Assembly (NCBI RefSeq): GCF_017354985.1
Contig: NZ_CP071501.1
Location: 2,065,501-2,129,500, forward strand
Source of the DNA: Shewanella cyperi
GTDB taxonomy: Bacteria > Pseudomonadota > Gammaproteobacteria > Enterobacterales > Shewanellaceae
Reading direction: 5' to 3'
Length of the DNA: 64,000 nucleotides
The position numbers and the translations under genes are program-made. Positions 51,112 to 61,820 of this stretch are shown in pieces; the stretch's first letter is position 1, and every line of letters begins with the position of its first letter. Under the pieces are notes generated by a model. That model was not told the DNA's origin. It did no database searches and saw nothing but the letters and a program-made list of their open reading frames with translations.

Positions 51112-51744
51112 TCAGCCCAACAGATTGGGGAACATACCTTTAAAGCCGGCGGCAATGACTTCGATGCCGATGGAGAGCATGAGCAGGCCCATCAGACGGG
51201 TGATGACGTTGATGCCGGTTTTGCCCAGTACCTTGTAGATCATCGGTGCCATGCGGAACAGGCCGAAGCTGAGCAGGCCGAAGATGACGACTGTGACAAA
51301 CATGGCGACCAGGTCCATCAGGGTGTTGTGGGAGGCGGCGAACACTATCACAGAGCTGATGGCACCGGGGCCGGCCATCAGCGGCAGTGCCAGGGGTACC
51401 ACGGCGACGGATTCCATGCCTGAGGCTTCGCGGTCTTCCTCCTGGTTGCGTTTCACCTCACCCAGTTTGCCCTGCAACATGGACATGGCAATGATGGCGA
51501 TCAGGCTGCCGCCGGCGATGCGGAACGCCGACAGGGAAATGCTGAACATGTTCAGTATGTGCTGCCCCGCGACTATGGTGACCAGCAGGATCACCACCAC
51601 GGCAAAGTTGGCCACCTTGCCGGTGTGATTGCGCTCGGCTTCAGTCTGGTGACTGGTGAGGCTGACAAACACCGGCAGCAGGCCCACCGGGTTGATGATG
51701 GCCACCAGGCCGAGAAAGAATTTAACGTACAGGGTCAAATCCAC
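51112..51744 (-). CDS. ychE: MarC-family inner membrane protein YchE
   Basis: Protein of 210 residues with six predicted membrane helices, of the MarC/UPF0056 family. Typical segments are FFLGLVAIINPVGLLPVFVSLT at the start and VPLALPLMAGPGAISSVIVF near residue 116. The family's transport role is not established; the old antibiotic-resistance link for MarC was not confirmed. It is divergent from adhE, the same arrangement as ychE/adhE in E. coli, which supports the name. Confidence 0.88.
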   Translation of the reverse strand: MDLTLYVKFFLGLVAIINPVGLLPVFVSLTSHQTEAERNHTGKVANFAVVVILLVTIVAGQHILNMFSISLSAFRIAGGSLIAIIAMSMLQGKLGEVKRNQEEDREASGMESVAVVPLALPLMAGPGAISSVIVFAASHNTLMDLVAMFVTVVIFGLLSFGLFRMAPMIYKVLGKTGINVITRLMGLLMLSIGIEVIAAGFKGMFPNLLG

Positions 51745-52092
51745 TTTTGCTGTTCCTTTACACAGAGGGTTGGGCGCCAGATCACAACGACTGCGTGGCG
51801 ATGAACTAATCTACCTTAAGGCCATAAAACCCGGAAATGAGATTTTCTGTCGAGACGGCCGATTTTTAATTAGTTTAGCTAATGATTGGTACATTTTTCG
51901 GCCAGCGGCAACTCTTGTTCGGGGGCGGCGATTTTTAGCGCAACCTGGCGGAGTTTACGTCATTCCGTTACAGATAAGCGTGGATATTGGGTCGGGATCA
52001 CAGAAAAAGCCCGCCGTTAACTGTAATTTTATTACACAAAGAATCCTTGGCCAAATCGGCATTTCGCCAAGTATTTTTAAAGGAAGGCTATT
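51745..52092. other. ychE/adhE divergent regulatory region
   Basis: About 350 bp without a gene. It is AT-rich in the middle and has an imperfect inverted repeat TTAGTTTAGCTAA near 51876-51888. I could not find a convincing FNR or CRP site. The long leader before adhE suggests post-transcriptional control, as known for E. coli adhE, but this is not shown. Confidence 0.4.
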
Positions 52093-54693
52093 ATGAAAGT
52101 CACCAATACCCAAGAGCTCGACGCCCTGGTCGAGCGGGTCGCCAAGGCCCAGGCTCAATTCGCCACTTACAGTCAGGAGCAGGTGGACACCATTTTCCGT
52201 GCCGCCGCCCTTGCCGCCGCCGACGCACGCATCAAGCTGGCCAAGATGGCGGCCACCGAAACCCGCATGGGGGTGCTGGAAGACAAGGTGATCAAGAACC
52301 ACTTCGCCTCCGAGTACATTTACAACAAGTACAAGGACGAGAAAACCTGCGGCATTCTGGCCGAGGATGACACCTTCGGCACCATCACCATAGCCGAGCC
52401 CGTGGGGCTGATTTGCGGCATAGTGCCGACCACCAACCCCACCTCCACGGCCATCTTCAAGGCGCTGATCAGCCTTAAGACCCGTAACGGCATCATCTTC
52501 TCGCCCCACCCCAGGGCCAAGGAGTCCACCACCACGGCGGCGCGCCTGGTGCTGGAAGCCGCAGTGGCGGCCGGTGCGCCCAAAGATATCATAGGCTGGA
52601 TAGACGAGCCCAGCGTGGCCCTGTCGAACCAGCTGATGACCCACGCCAAGATTAACCTGATCCTGGCAACCGGTGGCCCCGGCATGGTGAAGGCCGCCTA
52701 CTCCTCTGGTAAACCCGCCATAGGCGTGGGCGCAGGTAATACGCCGATTGTTATCGACGAAACCGCCGATATCAAACGCGCCGTCAGCTCCATCCTGATG
52801 TCCAAGACCTTCGACAACGGTGTGGTCTGCGCCTCCGAGCAGGCCGTAGTAGTGGTCGATGCCGTCTACGCCCAGGTGAAGGAGCGCTTTGCCAGCCACG
52901 GTGGTTACCTGCTGAGCAAGAAGGAAAATGCCGCCCTGCAATCTGTGATTTTGAAAAACGGTGCCCTCAACGCCGACATAGTGGGTCAGAGCGCAGTTGC
53001 CATTGCCGCCATGGCCAATATCAAGGTACCGGCACACACCAAGGTGCTGATCGGCGAAGTGAGCGAGATAAACGAGACCGAAGCCTTCGCCCATGAAAAG
53101 CTGTCTCCGCTTTTGGGTATGTACCGCGCCGCCAACTTCGACGAGGCGCTGGACAAGGCCGAGGCCCTGGTGGCCCTTGGCGGTATAGGCCACACCTCGG
53201 GTCTGTACACAGACCAGGATACCCAGACAGAGCGGGTGAAAACCTTTGGCTACCGGATGAAGACGGCGCGGATCCTTATCAACACCCCGGCCTCCCAGGG
53301 CGGCATCGGCGATCTGTACAACTTCAAACTGGCGCCCTCCCTCACCCTGGGCTGCGGCTCCTGGGGCGGCAACTCCATTTCGGAAAACGTCGGCCCCAGC
53401 CATTTGATCAACAAGAAAACCGTCGCCAAGAGGGCCGAGAACATGCTGTGGCACAAACTGCCTTCGTCCATCTACTTCCGTCGTGGCAGCCTGCCGATTG
53501 CACTGGAAGAACTCGCAGGTAAAAAACGCGCCCTGATAGTCACGGACAAGTTCTTGTTCAACAACGGCTATTGCGACGAAACCATACGTATCCTCAAGGC
53601 CCAGGGCCTGGAGACCGAAGTGTTTTACGAAGTGGAAGCCGATCCCACCCTCGCCATAGTGCGTCAGGGTGCCAGAGTGGCCATGAGCTTCCAGCCCGAT
53701 GTGATCATCGCCCTTGGCGGTGGCTCCCCCATGGATGCGGCCAAAATAATCTGGGTCATGTACGAGCATCCGGAAGTGGACTTTGCCGATCTGGCGCTGC
53801 GCTTTATGGATATCCGCAAGCGCATCTACAAGTTCCCCAAACTCGGCGCCAAGGCCATGATGGTGGCCATACCCACCACCTCGGGCACAGGTTCGGAAGT
53901 CACCCCCTTTGCCGTGGTGACCGACGAGCAGACAGGCACCAAGTACCCCATTGCCGACTATGAGCTGACACCCAATATGGCCATTGTCGACCCCAATCTG
54001 GTGATGGACATGCCCAAGTCACTGACCGCCTTTGGTGGTATTGATGCTGTGACCCACGCCCTGGAGGCCTATGTCAGCGTGATGGCCAACGAGTACAGCG
54101 ACGGCCAGGCATTGCAGGCCCTCACCCTGCTGTTCCAGCACCTGCCAGAGGCCTACGACAAGGGTGCCCAGGCACCGGTTGCCAGGGAGAAGGTACACAA
54201 TGGCGCCACCATAGCCGGTATCGCCTTTGCCAACGCCTTCCTCGGCATCTGTCACTCCATGGCCCACAAGCTGGGAGCCGAGTTCCACCTGCCACACGGT
54301 CTGGCGAACGCGCTGCTGATCAGCAACGTCATTCGCTTCAACGCCACCGACCTGCCCACCAAGCAGGCGGCCTTCAGCCAGTACGACAGGCCCAAGGCCC
54401 TGTGCCGTTACGCCGCCATCGCCTCTCACCTGGGGCTGCCCGGCAAGACAGATGCCGCCAAGGTGGAGGCCCTGCTGGCCAAACTGGAAGAACTGAAAGC
54501 CAAGCTCGGGATCCCGGCCTCCATCCGTGAAGCCGGTGTCAACGAGGCAGACTTCCTCGCCAGGCTCGACGAGCTGGCAGAAGACGCCTTCGACGATCAG
54601 TGCACAGGCGCCAACCCGCGCTATCCGCTGATAAGCGAGCTGAAACAAGTGCTGCTGGACAGCTTCTACGGCAAGGCCTACAGCGATAACTGA
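52093..54693 (+). CDS. adhE: Bifunctional aldehyde/alcohol dehydrogenase AdhE
   Basis: Fusion enzyme of 866 residues that reduces acetyl-CoA to acetaldehyde and then ethanol in fermentation. The N-terminal aldehyde dehydrogenase domain (about 1-440) has the catalytic Cys246 in DNGVVCASEQ. The C-terminal iron alcohol dehydrogenase (about 450-866) has NAD-binding GGGSPMDAAK and the iron-site segments THALEAYVS and FLGICHSMAHKLGAEFHLPHG. Members form spirosome filaments. ATG 52093 follows AAAGGAAGG. It has a strong terminator. Confidence 0.99.
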   Translation: MKVTNTQELDALVERVAKAQAQFATYSQEQVDTIFRAAALAAADARIKLAKMAATETRMGVLEDKVIKNHFASEYIYNKYKDEKTCGILAEDDTFGTITIAEPVGLICGIVPTTNPTSTAIFKALISLKTRNGIIFSPHPRAKESTTTAARLVLEAAVAAGAPKDIIGWIDEPSVALSNQLMTHAKINLILATGGPGMVKAAYSSGKPAIGVGAGNTPIVIDETADIKRAVSSILMSKTFDNGVVCASEQAVVVVDAVYAQVKERFASHGGYLLSKKENAALQSVILKNGALNADIVGQSAVAIAAMANIKVPAHTKVLIGEVSEINETEAFAHEKLSPLLGMYRAANFDEALDKAEALVALGGIGHTSGLYTDQDTQTERVKTFGYRMKTARILINTPASQGGIGDLYNFKLAPSLTLGCGSWGGNSISENVGPSHLINKKTVAKRAENMLWHKLPSSIYFRRGSLPIALEELAGKKRALIVTDKFLFNNGYCDETIRILKAQGLETEVFYEVEADPTLAIVRQGARVAMSFQPDVIIALGGGSPMDAAKIIWVMYEHPEVDFADLALRFMDIRKRIYKFPKLGAKAMMVAIPTTSGTGSEVTPFAVVTDEQTGTKYPIADYELTPNMAIVDPNLVMDMPKSLTAFGGIDAVTHALEAYVSVMANEYSDGQALQALTLLFQHLPEAYDKGAQAPVAREKVHNGATIAGIAFANAFLGICHSMAHKLGAEFHLPHGLANALLISNVIRFNATDLPTKQAAFSQYDRPKALCRYAAIASHLGLPGKTDAAKVEALLAKLEELKAKLGIPASIREAGVNEADFLARLDELAEDAFDDQCTGANPRYPLISELKQVLLDSFYGKAYSDN

Positions 54694-54732
54694 GCCCGGG
54701 CTCAGGCATAAACCGCAAAAACAGCTAAAACA

Positions 54733-54761
54733 AAAACGGCGCCCAAGGGCGCCGTTGCTTT
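54733..54761 (+). terminator. adhE terminator
   Basis: AACGGCGCCC / GGGCGCCGTT perfect stem, then TGCTTTATCT, 41 bp after the stop. The mirrored A-rich flank lets it also serve convergent opgH. Confidence 0.85.
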
Positions 54762-54790
54762 ATCTGTACTTCAAAAGAACGCTAAGAGGC

Positions 54791-56971
54791 TCAGCAGATG
54801 CTGACCAGATCGTCCTCGACAAACTGCTCAGGCAGATTCTGCATCTGCTTCAGCAGCAAGGGATTACCGAGAATATAACCCAGCTCCTGCTTGCTCAGCA
54901 GCGCCAGCAGGCTCTTGCGGCACACGGCTTCCTGTACCTTAACCCTGGCGATGGCATCCAAAGGCTCGACGGCGCCACCCGGGGTATGGGTTGGCAGCTT
55001 GTCCATCATGGCCAGATGCAGCTCCATCAGCTCGGGGCTTCTCAGCAGGGCCTCTATGGTCCAGATCTCGGTCAGATCGGCCTGATACTGCTCCCGGCGC
55101 TCCGCCACCTTGGTCACCAGCTGCGGCTGGGCCACCTCTTCCGGCGTCGCCATGATACGGCGGCGTTTAAACCAGGCACCTATGCCCCAGGAAGAAGTAA
55201 ATGCCGACAGGGGCACGGACAACCACAGACCCACCAGGGCCGGTGACATCCAGGCCAGCAGGGTCAGGGAGTCGAGCCAGGCCGCATAGCCCAGCAAGGC
55301 GCCTGCCACCATATGCCACTTGTGCCTGAAGATCAGTGCGGCCCAGGGCAAACTGCCGTCGTCCCGGCGCTGGGGCGACCAGCCGCTGTCTCGGCCAAAG
55401 AGGATAGACAGCACGGCGCCGCAGTGGATAAGCATCATGATGGGGGCGATGAGCGCCGACAGTATTACCTCCACCAGGACGCTGACACCAACACGCAAGC
55501 GGCCACCGAGGGCGCGGCAGGTGGCCGAATCCTTGATAAGCAGCAGCAAGCCGAAGATCTTGGGCCCGAACAGCACGCCCATGGTGATGAAGAACAACCG
55601 CAAAGCGCGATCCGAGTCCATCACGGGCCAGGTGGGAAACAAGGAGAACTGATCGGTGAAGTACTCTGGCCGGATATAGTGCGCCTGCAGGGCGAGCAGC
55701 AAACCGGACAGGATCAGCATCAGCCAGAAAGGCGAAGACAGATAGGCCATGATGCCGGTCAGCAGATGCAGACGGTTTATCCAGTGCAGCCCCTTGGCCG
55801 GCAACACCCTTGAGTGCTGCAGGTTGCCCTGGCACCAACGCCTGTCCCGTACCGCCAGGTCGATGATGGACGGTGGGCATTCCTCGTAGGATCCGTGGAG
55901 ATCCGCGGCAATTTGCACGCTCCAGCCGGCGCGGCGGATCAGCGCCGCCTCGACAAAATCGTGGCTGAGAATATGGCCGCCAAAGGGAGGCTTGCCCGAC
56001 AGGTGTGGCAACCCCGCCGCCTGCATAAAGGCCTGGGTGCGTATGATGGCGTTGTGGCCCCAGAAGTTACCTTCCTTTTGCACCCACCAGGCCAGCCCCG
56101 TGCCTATGACGGGACCATAGATGCGGGCGGCGAACTGCTGCAACCTGGCCATCAGGGTAGTGCCGTTGATCAACGCCGGTATGGTCTGGATAAGGCCCGC
56201 ATCGGGATCGGCCTGCATCCTCGCCGCCAGGCTGACCATGGTGCGGGTCTCCATGATGGAGTCGGCATCAAGCACCAACAGATGATCATAACTGGCGCCC
56301 CAGCGGCGACAAAAGTCGGCCACGTTGCCAGCCTTGCGGGCGATGTTTTTGCGGCGGCGACGGTAATAGACCCTCGCCCTGCCGTCCACGGCCTGACGCA
56401 GCAGCCAAAAGGCCTGCTCCTCGGCCAGCGCCACACTGGGATCAGTGGTATCGCTCAGGATAAACCAGTCAAAGGCATGTCCCTGGCTGCGCTCGGCCAG
56501 CGCCAAAGCCATGGTTTCCACCGCGGCAAATACCCTGTCCGGCGCCTCATTGTAGGTCGGCATCAGGATAGCGGTGCGGGTGGTCAGCACGGCATCTTCG
56601 GCAAAGGCATCCTGGCGATGACGCAGCAGCTGGATAAAGCCGGCCACGCCGCTGCAAAAGGCCAGCGCAATCCAGCAGAAGTTAACTGCGAACAGCAAGA
56701 GCACCAGGTACTCCAGCGGCGTAATGCCGCCGACGCTGAATACCCCGGCCATTTCATAGATGGCAAAGGCCGACAGCAAAATGGCGCTGCCGACCACCAA
56801 TACCCGGCGCCGTGCCAGGGAACGCACTCCCCGGGGCGCGACGCTTGCGCGGGGAAATCCCTCGGCAAAGGCCTTGAGGCTCTGGGGTGGCATGGGGCTG
56901 TGACGCTCGGGCGGCATGGCACTGTCGCCGGCCAGCACGGGCGCGGCGACGTTAAGCAAGGCTTCGGTCAT
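54791..56971 (-). CDS. opgH: Glucans biosynthesis glucosyltransferase H
   Basis: Inner-membrane GT2 enzyme of 726 residues that makes the linear glucan backbone of osmoregulated periplasmic glucans from UDP-glucose. TM helices flank residues 50-110 and 395-600. The glycosyltransferase motifs are [29 protein letters not shown] and [14 protein letters not shown], the QxxRW-type element. The length is shorter than E. coli OpgH (847), mostly in the N-terminal cytoplasmic arm. It follows opgG by 12 bp in the usual opgGH operon. Confidence 0.96.
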   Translation of the reverse strand: MTEALLNVAAPVLAGDSAMPPERHSPMPPQSLKAFAEGFPRASVAPRGVRSLARRRVLVVGSAILLSAFAIYEMAGVFSVGGITPLEYLVLLLFAVNFCWIALAFCSGVAGFIQLLRHRQDAFAEDAVLTTRTAILMPTYNEAPDRVFAAVETMALALAERSQGHAFDWFILSDTTDPSVALAEEQAFWLLRQAVDGRARVYYRRRRKNIARKAGNVADFCRRWGASYDHLLVLDADSIMETRTMVSLAARMQADPDAGLIQTIPALINGTTLMARLQQFAARIYGPVIGTGLAWWVQKEGNFWGHNAIIRTQAFMQAAGLPHLSGKPPFGGHILSHDFVEAALIRRAGWSVQIAADLHGSYEECPPSIIDLAVRDRRWCQGNLQHSRVLPAKGLHWINRLHLLTGIMAYLSSPFWLMLILSGLLLALQAHYIRPEYFTDQFSLFPTWPVMDSDRALRLFFITMGVLFGPKIFGLLLLIKDSATCRALGGRLRVGVSVLVEVILSALIAPIMMLIHCGAVLSILFGRDSGWSPQRRDDGSLPWAALIFRHKWHMVAGALLGYAAWLDSLTLLAWMSPALVGLWLSVPLSAFTSSWGIGAWFKRRRIMATPEEVAQPQLVTKVAERREQYQADLTEIWTIEALLRSPELMELHLAMMDKLPTHTPGGAVEPLDAIARVKVQEAVCRKSLLALLSKQELGYILGNPLLLKQMQNLPEQFVEDDLVSIC

Positions 56972-56983
56972 GGACGGGATACC

Positions 56984-58630
56984 TTAGAGCGTCCAACGAT
57001 AGAGCCAGGTTTCGGCCTGACGCTGATCGCCAAATTTCAGCTCGGCGCGCAGTTCCGCCAGATTGACCTCCAGGGGATCGAACTCGAACGACAGACGATA
57101 GCCATGGCTTCTTGGGTTCTCGCGCACCACTATGTTGCTGATGCTGCCGGCGGAGGATTCCACCTTGGCCACGGCCTGGCCTTGGGGCATGTCGCCCTTC
57201 ACCTGATAGTCAATCACAAACAAGCGTCTGGCGGTTGGCTTGGCAATGTCGGCGCGGCCACTGGCGGTGCGACTGACGATAACGGCCCTGTCGTTGTTCA
57301 CCGGCTCGGCGCCCCACACCAGATGGTAGGAGAAATGGAACTCACTGCCGGCCGCCAGCGGATGACGGGGTTTCCAGAAGGCCACTATGTTGTCGTGAAT
57401 TTCCGATTGAGTCGGGATTTCGGTCAGCACCACGGCGCCTGGGCCCCAATTACCCACCGGCTCCACCCACAGGCTGGGACGACGCTCGTAATTGGCTTCC
57501 AGATCCTGATAGGCATCGAAATTGCGTTCGCGCTGCATCAGGCCAAAGCCCTGGGGTGAGTTGTCCATAAAGGCACTGATCTGCAGGTTGCTGGGGTTGG
57601 CCAGAGGGCGCCACAGGCGCTCGCCGCGACCGTTGATCATCAGCAAACCGTCGGAGTCGTGGACCGAAGGCCTGAAATCATCGGCGTTCTGGCGGCCATT
57701 GGCTGAGTGCATGTACATGCTGGTGCTTGGGGCCAGACCGACCTTTTCCAACTCTACCCGTGGGAACAGGGTCGCTTCCACGTCCATGCGGGTATTGTCA
57801 CCGGGACGGATGGAGAAGCGGTAGGCACCGGCCACGCTGGGGCTGTCCAGCAGCGCATGCACCACAATCAGGTTGGTTTCGGCATTGGGTTTTTCTATCC
57901 AGAAAGCGCGGAATACCGGGAATTCCTCACCGGCAGGCTCGGCGGTATTGATGGCCAAACCGCGGGCGGACAGACCATAGGCATTACCCTTGCCCAGGGC
58001 GCGGAAATAACTGGCCCCCTGGAACACGAACAGCTCGTCGAAGTACTCGGCGTTGTTGAGGGGGTAATGGACCCGCAGACCGCTGTAACCTATGTCCTGG
58101 GTCGGCAGTTTTTCCCGGAGCACCTCACCGGCACTGAAGAAATTGGGATCGTAGGCCAGGTGGCTGGCCTTGTTGCCTTCCACCAGGGCGATTTCAATCA
58201 GATCCTGGAAATAAAATCCGCGGTGAAACAGCTGCATCTGGTATGGCAAGGCTTCGCTGCGCCAGATAGCCGCTTCCGGTTTGAAACGAATATCGCGGTA
58301 TTCGTCGTAGTTGATCTTTGCCAGGCTGGCGGGCAGAGGATCTTTCAAGGCCACATAGGGCTTTTGCGCCAGATTGCGGGCTATCCGTACCACAGTATCT
58401 GAATCAAACTGGCCATTCCTGGCAAAGCGCACCTGAGCCCGGGAGTCTGTCTTGACCGGCTTGGGCTGGGGATCTGCGGGCTTGACCTCGGTGGCGGGGT
58501 TGGCATCGCTGCCCTTGATGTCGGCCGCATTGACGGCTGCACAGCAAAGCAAGGACGCGGCGGCGAATCCGTACGCCAGCAAGGGGGCCAATTTTGAACG
58601 GTTTGGGTGGCAACTCAGAAAGCTAACCAT
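56984..58630 (-). CDS. opgG: Glucans biosynthesis protein G, periplasmic
   Basis: Periplasmic protein of 548 residues needed for branching or release of periplasmic glucans. The signal peptide is about residues 1-35 ([20 protein letters not shown], then Ala-Asp). Segments matching the OpgG/OpgD family are [40 protein letters not shown] and [21 protein letters not shown] 58630 has only a weak ribosome site; an open extension of 26 codons exists. opgH follows. The upstream 280 bp hold the promoter and the long hairpin described next. Confidence 0.95.
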   Translation of the reverse strand: MVSFLSCHPNRSKLAPLLAYGFAAASLLCCAAVNAADIKGSDANPATEVKPADPQPKPVKTDSRAQVRFARNGQFDSDTVVRIARNLAQKPYVALKDPLPASLAKINYDEYRDIRFKPEAAIWRSEALPYQMQLFHRGFYFQDLIEIALVEGNKASHLAYDPNFFSAGEVLREKLPTQDIGYSGLRVHYPLNNAEYFDELFVFQGASYFRALGKGNAYGLSARGLAINTAEPAGEEFPVFRAFWIEKPNAETNLIVVHALLDSPSVAGAYRFSIRPGDNTRMDVEATLFPRVELEKVGLAPSTSMYMHSANGRQNADDFRPSVHDSDGLLMINGRGERLWRPLANPSNLQISAFMDNSPQGFGLMQRERNFDAYQDLEANYERRPSLWVEPVGNWGPGAVVLTEIPTQSEIHDNIVAFWKPRHPLAAGSEFHFSYHLVWGAEPVNNDRAVIVSRTASGRADIAKPTARRLFVIDYQVKGDMPQGQAVAKVESSAGSISNIVVRENPRSHGYRLSFEFDPLEVNLAELRAELKFGDQRQAETWLYRWTL

Positions 58631-58838
58631 AGTGGAGATGACCTGAATAAAGTAGAGAAACGGATGTATTTTATGGAGTTTCGTTAAACTTTGTCTGCCG
58701 GACGGCATAACGGGAAAGTTAGCGGCTCACATTGCGCGAAAGATAGCAGAACAGTAAAAAAATGCACAAGATATGTGTGCTTAAGGGCAAACAAAACTAT
58801 ACCATTTGGTTATAAGCTTATACCCAAAATTAAAACTT

Positions 58839-58881
58839 CGGTTCTACCCCGGAATTTTGTCGCCATTCCGGAGCAGAACCG
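58839..58881 (-). terminator. Two-part hairpin after the YiiX-like gene
   Basis: Arms CGGTTCT-ACC-CCGGAAT and ATTCCGG-AGC-AGAACCG form two perfect 7-bp stems with a 3x3 internal loop and a 9-nt apex. On the minus strand AAGTTTTAATTTT follows, so termination of the upstream gene is likely. The size and symmetry are unusual for a simple terminator. Confidence 0.65.
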
Positions 58882-58910
58882 TTGCTATTTCAGGGGATTA
58901 AGGCGCGGGA

Positions 58911-59561
58911 TCATTTATCCCAAAGTGCAGGTGCCAGACTGTTGAATCGGCTGATGCCTTTGTCGGGTGCGCCCTTGAGTTGGTAGTAGTTGTCCTGATA
59001 AATGCGCCAGCGACACAGATCTATCGGGGTCACTTCCGAGCAATTGATGGTACCTGTCATACCTGCAGCTTCAAAGCCCGCAGCCACCAGCTCGGAGCAG
59101 AAGAATTTGGCAAAATCTTCCTGGTTGTAACCCGGCCCGTTGAAGTCATCGAACAGGTCAAAGGCCGATAACAGCGCCTGGGGCACATCGAAGGGTTTAC
59201 GCGCCTTGGCCTGGTTGAACAGGAACTCATAAAATGCCGCTTCGTTGAAACGGGTTTCCCGCAATTCGGGATCCAGCGGCAACCACCAGATCTCCCCGTC
59301 GTAATCCAGCCTGTCGCTGAAGCGGGAGATCTGCACCCCGGTGAAATCGTTGAGTTCGGTAGACTCAATGATCTGATTGAAAAACCGGTCACTGCTGTCA
59401 TTGACCACCTTGGTTTGCAGTATCACCCCCACATGGGACACATGGGAGCGGGTGGCGAACTTGGTCAGGTTGGAAAAAGCGGCCTTGCCGCCAAAGGCAA
59501 TGACGTCACCGGGCCTCATCCGTGCCCTGGCGTCTTCGTAACCTATTTGAATGGCTGTCAT
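58911..59561 (-). CDS. YiiX/YebB-like permuted NlpC/P60 hydrolase
   Basis: Protein of 216 residues. An N-terminal His motif (TRSHVSHVGVILQ, residue about 43) and a C-terminal Cys motif (KFFCSELVAAGFEAAG, near 150) are in the order His then Cys. That order is typical of circularly permuted NlpC/P60 (YiiX/YebB, LRAT-like) enzymes. RPGDVIAFGG near the N-terminus fits the same fold. No signal peptide is seen, so it acts in the cytoplasm, perhaps on lipids or peptides. It is alone on its transcript. Confidence 0.85.
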   Translation of the reverse strand: MTAIQIGYEDARARMRPGDVIAFGGKAAFSNLTKFATRSHVSHVGVILQTKVVNDSSDRFFNQIIESTELNDFTGVQISRFSDRLDYDGEIWWLPLDPELRETRFNEAAFYEFLFNQAKARKPFDVPQALLSAFDLFDDFNGPGYNQEDFAKFFCSELVAAGFEAAGMTGTINCSEVTPIDLCRWRIYQDNYYQLKGAPDKGISRFNSLAPALWDK

Positions 59562-59631
59562 GGCAAGCTCCTTTTGCTGTTAGAGACGCTATTACTATTG
59601 CAGCCTCTGGCCGAAATTCAACACCTTAGAT

Positions 59632-59657
59632 AAAAAAAGCCGGCATAAGCCGGCTTT
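59632..59657 (-). terminator. S9 peptidase gene terminator
   Basis: AAAGCCGGC / GCCGGCTTT stem with an ATAA loop, then TTTTATC on the minus strand. Confidence 0.9.
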
Positions 59658-59669
59658 CTTGGGTGGAAA

Positions 59670-61721
59670 TTATTGTTTGCCCGTCCAGCGGTCCATCCAA
59701 CCCAGCACCTTGGCATACCATTGTTGCAGGTTGTCGGGATTAAGGATCCAGTGATTCTCGTCGGGGAAAATCAGCAGTTCAGATGGAATGTTGTTGCGCT
59801 GCATGTAACTGAAGGCCGCCAGCCCCTGATCGTAGGGCACGCGGAAGTCCTTCTCACCGTGGATCACCAGCATGGGGGTCTTCCAGTTTTCCACGTAGTT
59901 GGCGGGATTGAACTTCTCGTACAGGGACTTGGCCTCTTCATAGCTGCCGCCAAACTCATGCTCTGGGAACCAGAGTTCCTCGGTCACATGGTACATGGAG
60001 CGCATATCGAACAGACCGGCATGGTTCACCAGGCACTTGAAACCTGTGTTCCAGTTACCCTGGATCCAGTTCATCATGTAGCCGCCGTAGGAGCCACCGA
60101 GGGCACAGGCGTTGTCCACATCCAGCCATTTTTGCTGCTTACCGACGGCTGCCAGACCCTTTTGCAGATCTTCCAGCGGCTTGCCACCCCAGTCCAGGGA
60201 AATGGAATCGGTAAAGGCCTGACCGTAGCCTGTGGAACCGTGGAAGTCCACCATGACCACACCGTAACCGGCACCAGCCCACAACTGGGCGTTCCAGCGA
60301 CCGCTGAAGCTGTTGCCAAAGGAACCCTGTGGACCGCCGTGTACCAAATAGGCCACGGGGTACTTCTTGCCTTCTTCAAAGTTGGCCGGCTTGATCCAGT
60401 AGCCATAAACTTCTTCGTTGTTCCAGCCCTTGAAACTGAACTGCTGGTATTCACCGAACTGGATTTCTGCCAGCTTGTCCTTGTTGGACTCGGTCAGGCG
60501 GGTCAGCCTGTCACCGTCGAGGCCTATGCTGTAGAAGTCGCCGGGCTCGGACAGGCTCTTGTGGTTGAATACCAGCTTGTCGCCGGCCAGGCCCACCAGG
60601 CTGTTGCTGCCATCGTTGTAGATGGGACGCACATCGCCAAATTGGGTGTTGATTTCAAAAATCGACACCTGGCCCAGATCCTGGGCGGTCACGTACAGGG
60701 TACGCTGGTCGGCACCGAACTGAATGGATGAAGGGCTTCTGTCCCACAGGGGCGCCACTTCCTTTTCCTGGCCGGTCACCAGATCGCGCATCATGATGGC
60801 GTAACGATCGGCCTCAAAGGCGGGCTTCTTCATTGCCAGATAAGCCAGGTAACGGCCATCGGCGGAGAAAGTTGGCTGGGCATCCCAGGCGATGTTCTTT
60901 TCGGTCAGGTTCACGGCCTTGCCGCCGGTCACAGGCACCTGCCACAGATCATAGTTGGTGGTCCAGGCCTGATCTTTTGATGGCGCCTTGGCGCTGTAAA
61001 CCACTGTCTTGCCATCGGGGCTGAAGGTCACTTCTTCCATACCGGAGAAGGGCTTGGGCGGGGTTTCGGTATCCTGACCGACTGTGATGTCCACCGGCGT
61101 ACCGAGACCGGTCTCGTCCAGCGGAGCCACAAACAGGTGATTGCGGGCGTGATCGAACCAGGTATCCCAGTGACGCACCATCAGCTGGCTGTACTCACGG
61201 CCGGTGCTCTTGCGCTTGGCCTCGGCATCGAACTTGTCCTTGGAGCACTCCAGGGTGTCGCACTCGGGGAACACCCGCATGCTCATCACCACTTGCTTGC
61301 CATCGGCAGACAGCTTGAAGCCGTCAATGTCCAGCGGCAGCTTGGAGATCTGCTGCGCTTCACCGCCATCCAGCGGCAGGCGGAACAGCTGGCTGGAACC
61401 ATCGCGGGCAGCGATAAAATACACACTCTTGCCGTCGGGGCTGAAGGCGGCGTCATGCTCTGTGCCCTTGGCTGAGGTCAGCTTGAGCGCGGCCTTGTCT
61501 GAGGTGAGATCCAGCAGGTAGAGGTCGGATTCGCCTTTGCCGGCATCGTCAATGGTCTTGAGGCCATACACCAGCTTGGTACCGTCATTGGACAGAGCGG
61601 CGGAGTGGAGCTTGTTGAGTTTAACCAGTTGCTGCACATTGAAGGGTTGAGGTGCAGCCAAGGCGGTTGCGCTGATGCCGGCCAATGCCAGGCCAAGCGC
61701 GATAGCGTTGTGCTTGTTCAT
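59670..61721 (-). CDS. Exported S9-family prolyl oligopeptidase-type peptidase
   Basis: Protein of 683 residues with a Sec signal peptide (LGLALAGISATALA, then APQP). The N-terminal part (about 30-400) has beta-propeller repeats (HDAAFSPDGKSVYFI, EVTFSPDGKTVVYS, QPTFSADGRYLAYLA). The C-terminal alpha/beta hydrolase has the nucleophile Ser in ALGGSYGGYMMNW, an Asp in VIHGEKDFRVPYDQG and the His in FPDENHWILNPDN. This pattern fits the S9C acylaminoacyl/dipeptidyl group. It probably digests peptides in the periplasm. Confidence 0.93.
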   Translation of the reverse strand: MNKHNAIALGLALAGISATALAAPQPFNVQQLVKLNKLHSAALSNDGTKLVYGLKTIDDAGKGESDLYLLDLTSDKAALKLTSAKGTEHDAAFSPDGKSVYFIAARDGSSQLFRLPLDGGEAQQISKLPLDIDGFKLSADGKQVVMSMRVFPECDTLECSKDKFDAEAKRKSTGREYSQLMVRHWDTWFDHARNHLFVAPLDETGLGTPVDITVGQDTETPPKPFSGMEEVTFSPDGKTVVYSAKAPSKDQAWTTNYDLWQVPVTGGKAVNLTEKNIAWDAQPTFSADGRYLAYLAMKKPAFEADRYAIMMRDLVTGQEKEVAPLWDRSPSSIQFGADQRTLYVTAQDLGQVSIFEINTQFGDVRPIYNDGSNSLVGLAGDKLVFNHKSLSEPGDFYSIGLDGDRLTRLTESNKDKLAEIQFGEYQQFSFKGWNNEEVYGYWIKPANFEEGKKYPVAYLVHGGPQGSFGNSFSGRWNAQLWAGAGYGVVMVDFHGSTGYGQAFTDSISLDWGGKPLEDLQKGLAAVGKQQKWLDVDNACALGGSYGGYMMNWIQGNWNTGFKCLVNHAGLFDMRSMYHVTEELWFPEHEFGGSYEEAKSLYEKFNPANYVENWKTPMLVIHGEKDFRVPYDQGLAAFSYMQRNNIPSELLIFPDENHWILNPDNLQQWYAKVLGWMDRWTGKQ

Positions 61722-61769
61722 TCTGCTTGTCGTCCGATGTTTTTGTTGAACTTGTTATTGTTATTTCCT

Positions 61770-61816
61770 GAAAAACCGCCCGTCCCCACAGTTTTGTCAG
61801 TGGCAGACGGGCGTTT
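61770..61816 (-). terminator. fumA terminator
   Basis: AAACGCCCGTC / GACGGGCGGTT stem with a nested CCAC / GTGG, followed by TTTCAGG on the minus strand, 5 bp past the fumA stop. Confidence 0.8.
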
Positions 61817-61820
61817 GCCC

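Noticed and set aside
51955..53769. 604-codon open frame opposite adhE
   Set aside because: Antisense to adhE, Gly/His-rich and without any family motif.
55814..57559. 581-codon open frame opposite opgH and opgG
   Set aside because: It spans two real convergent-frame genes and has no recognisable features.
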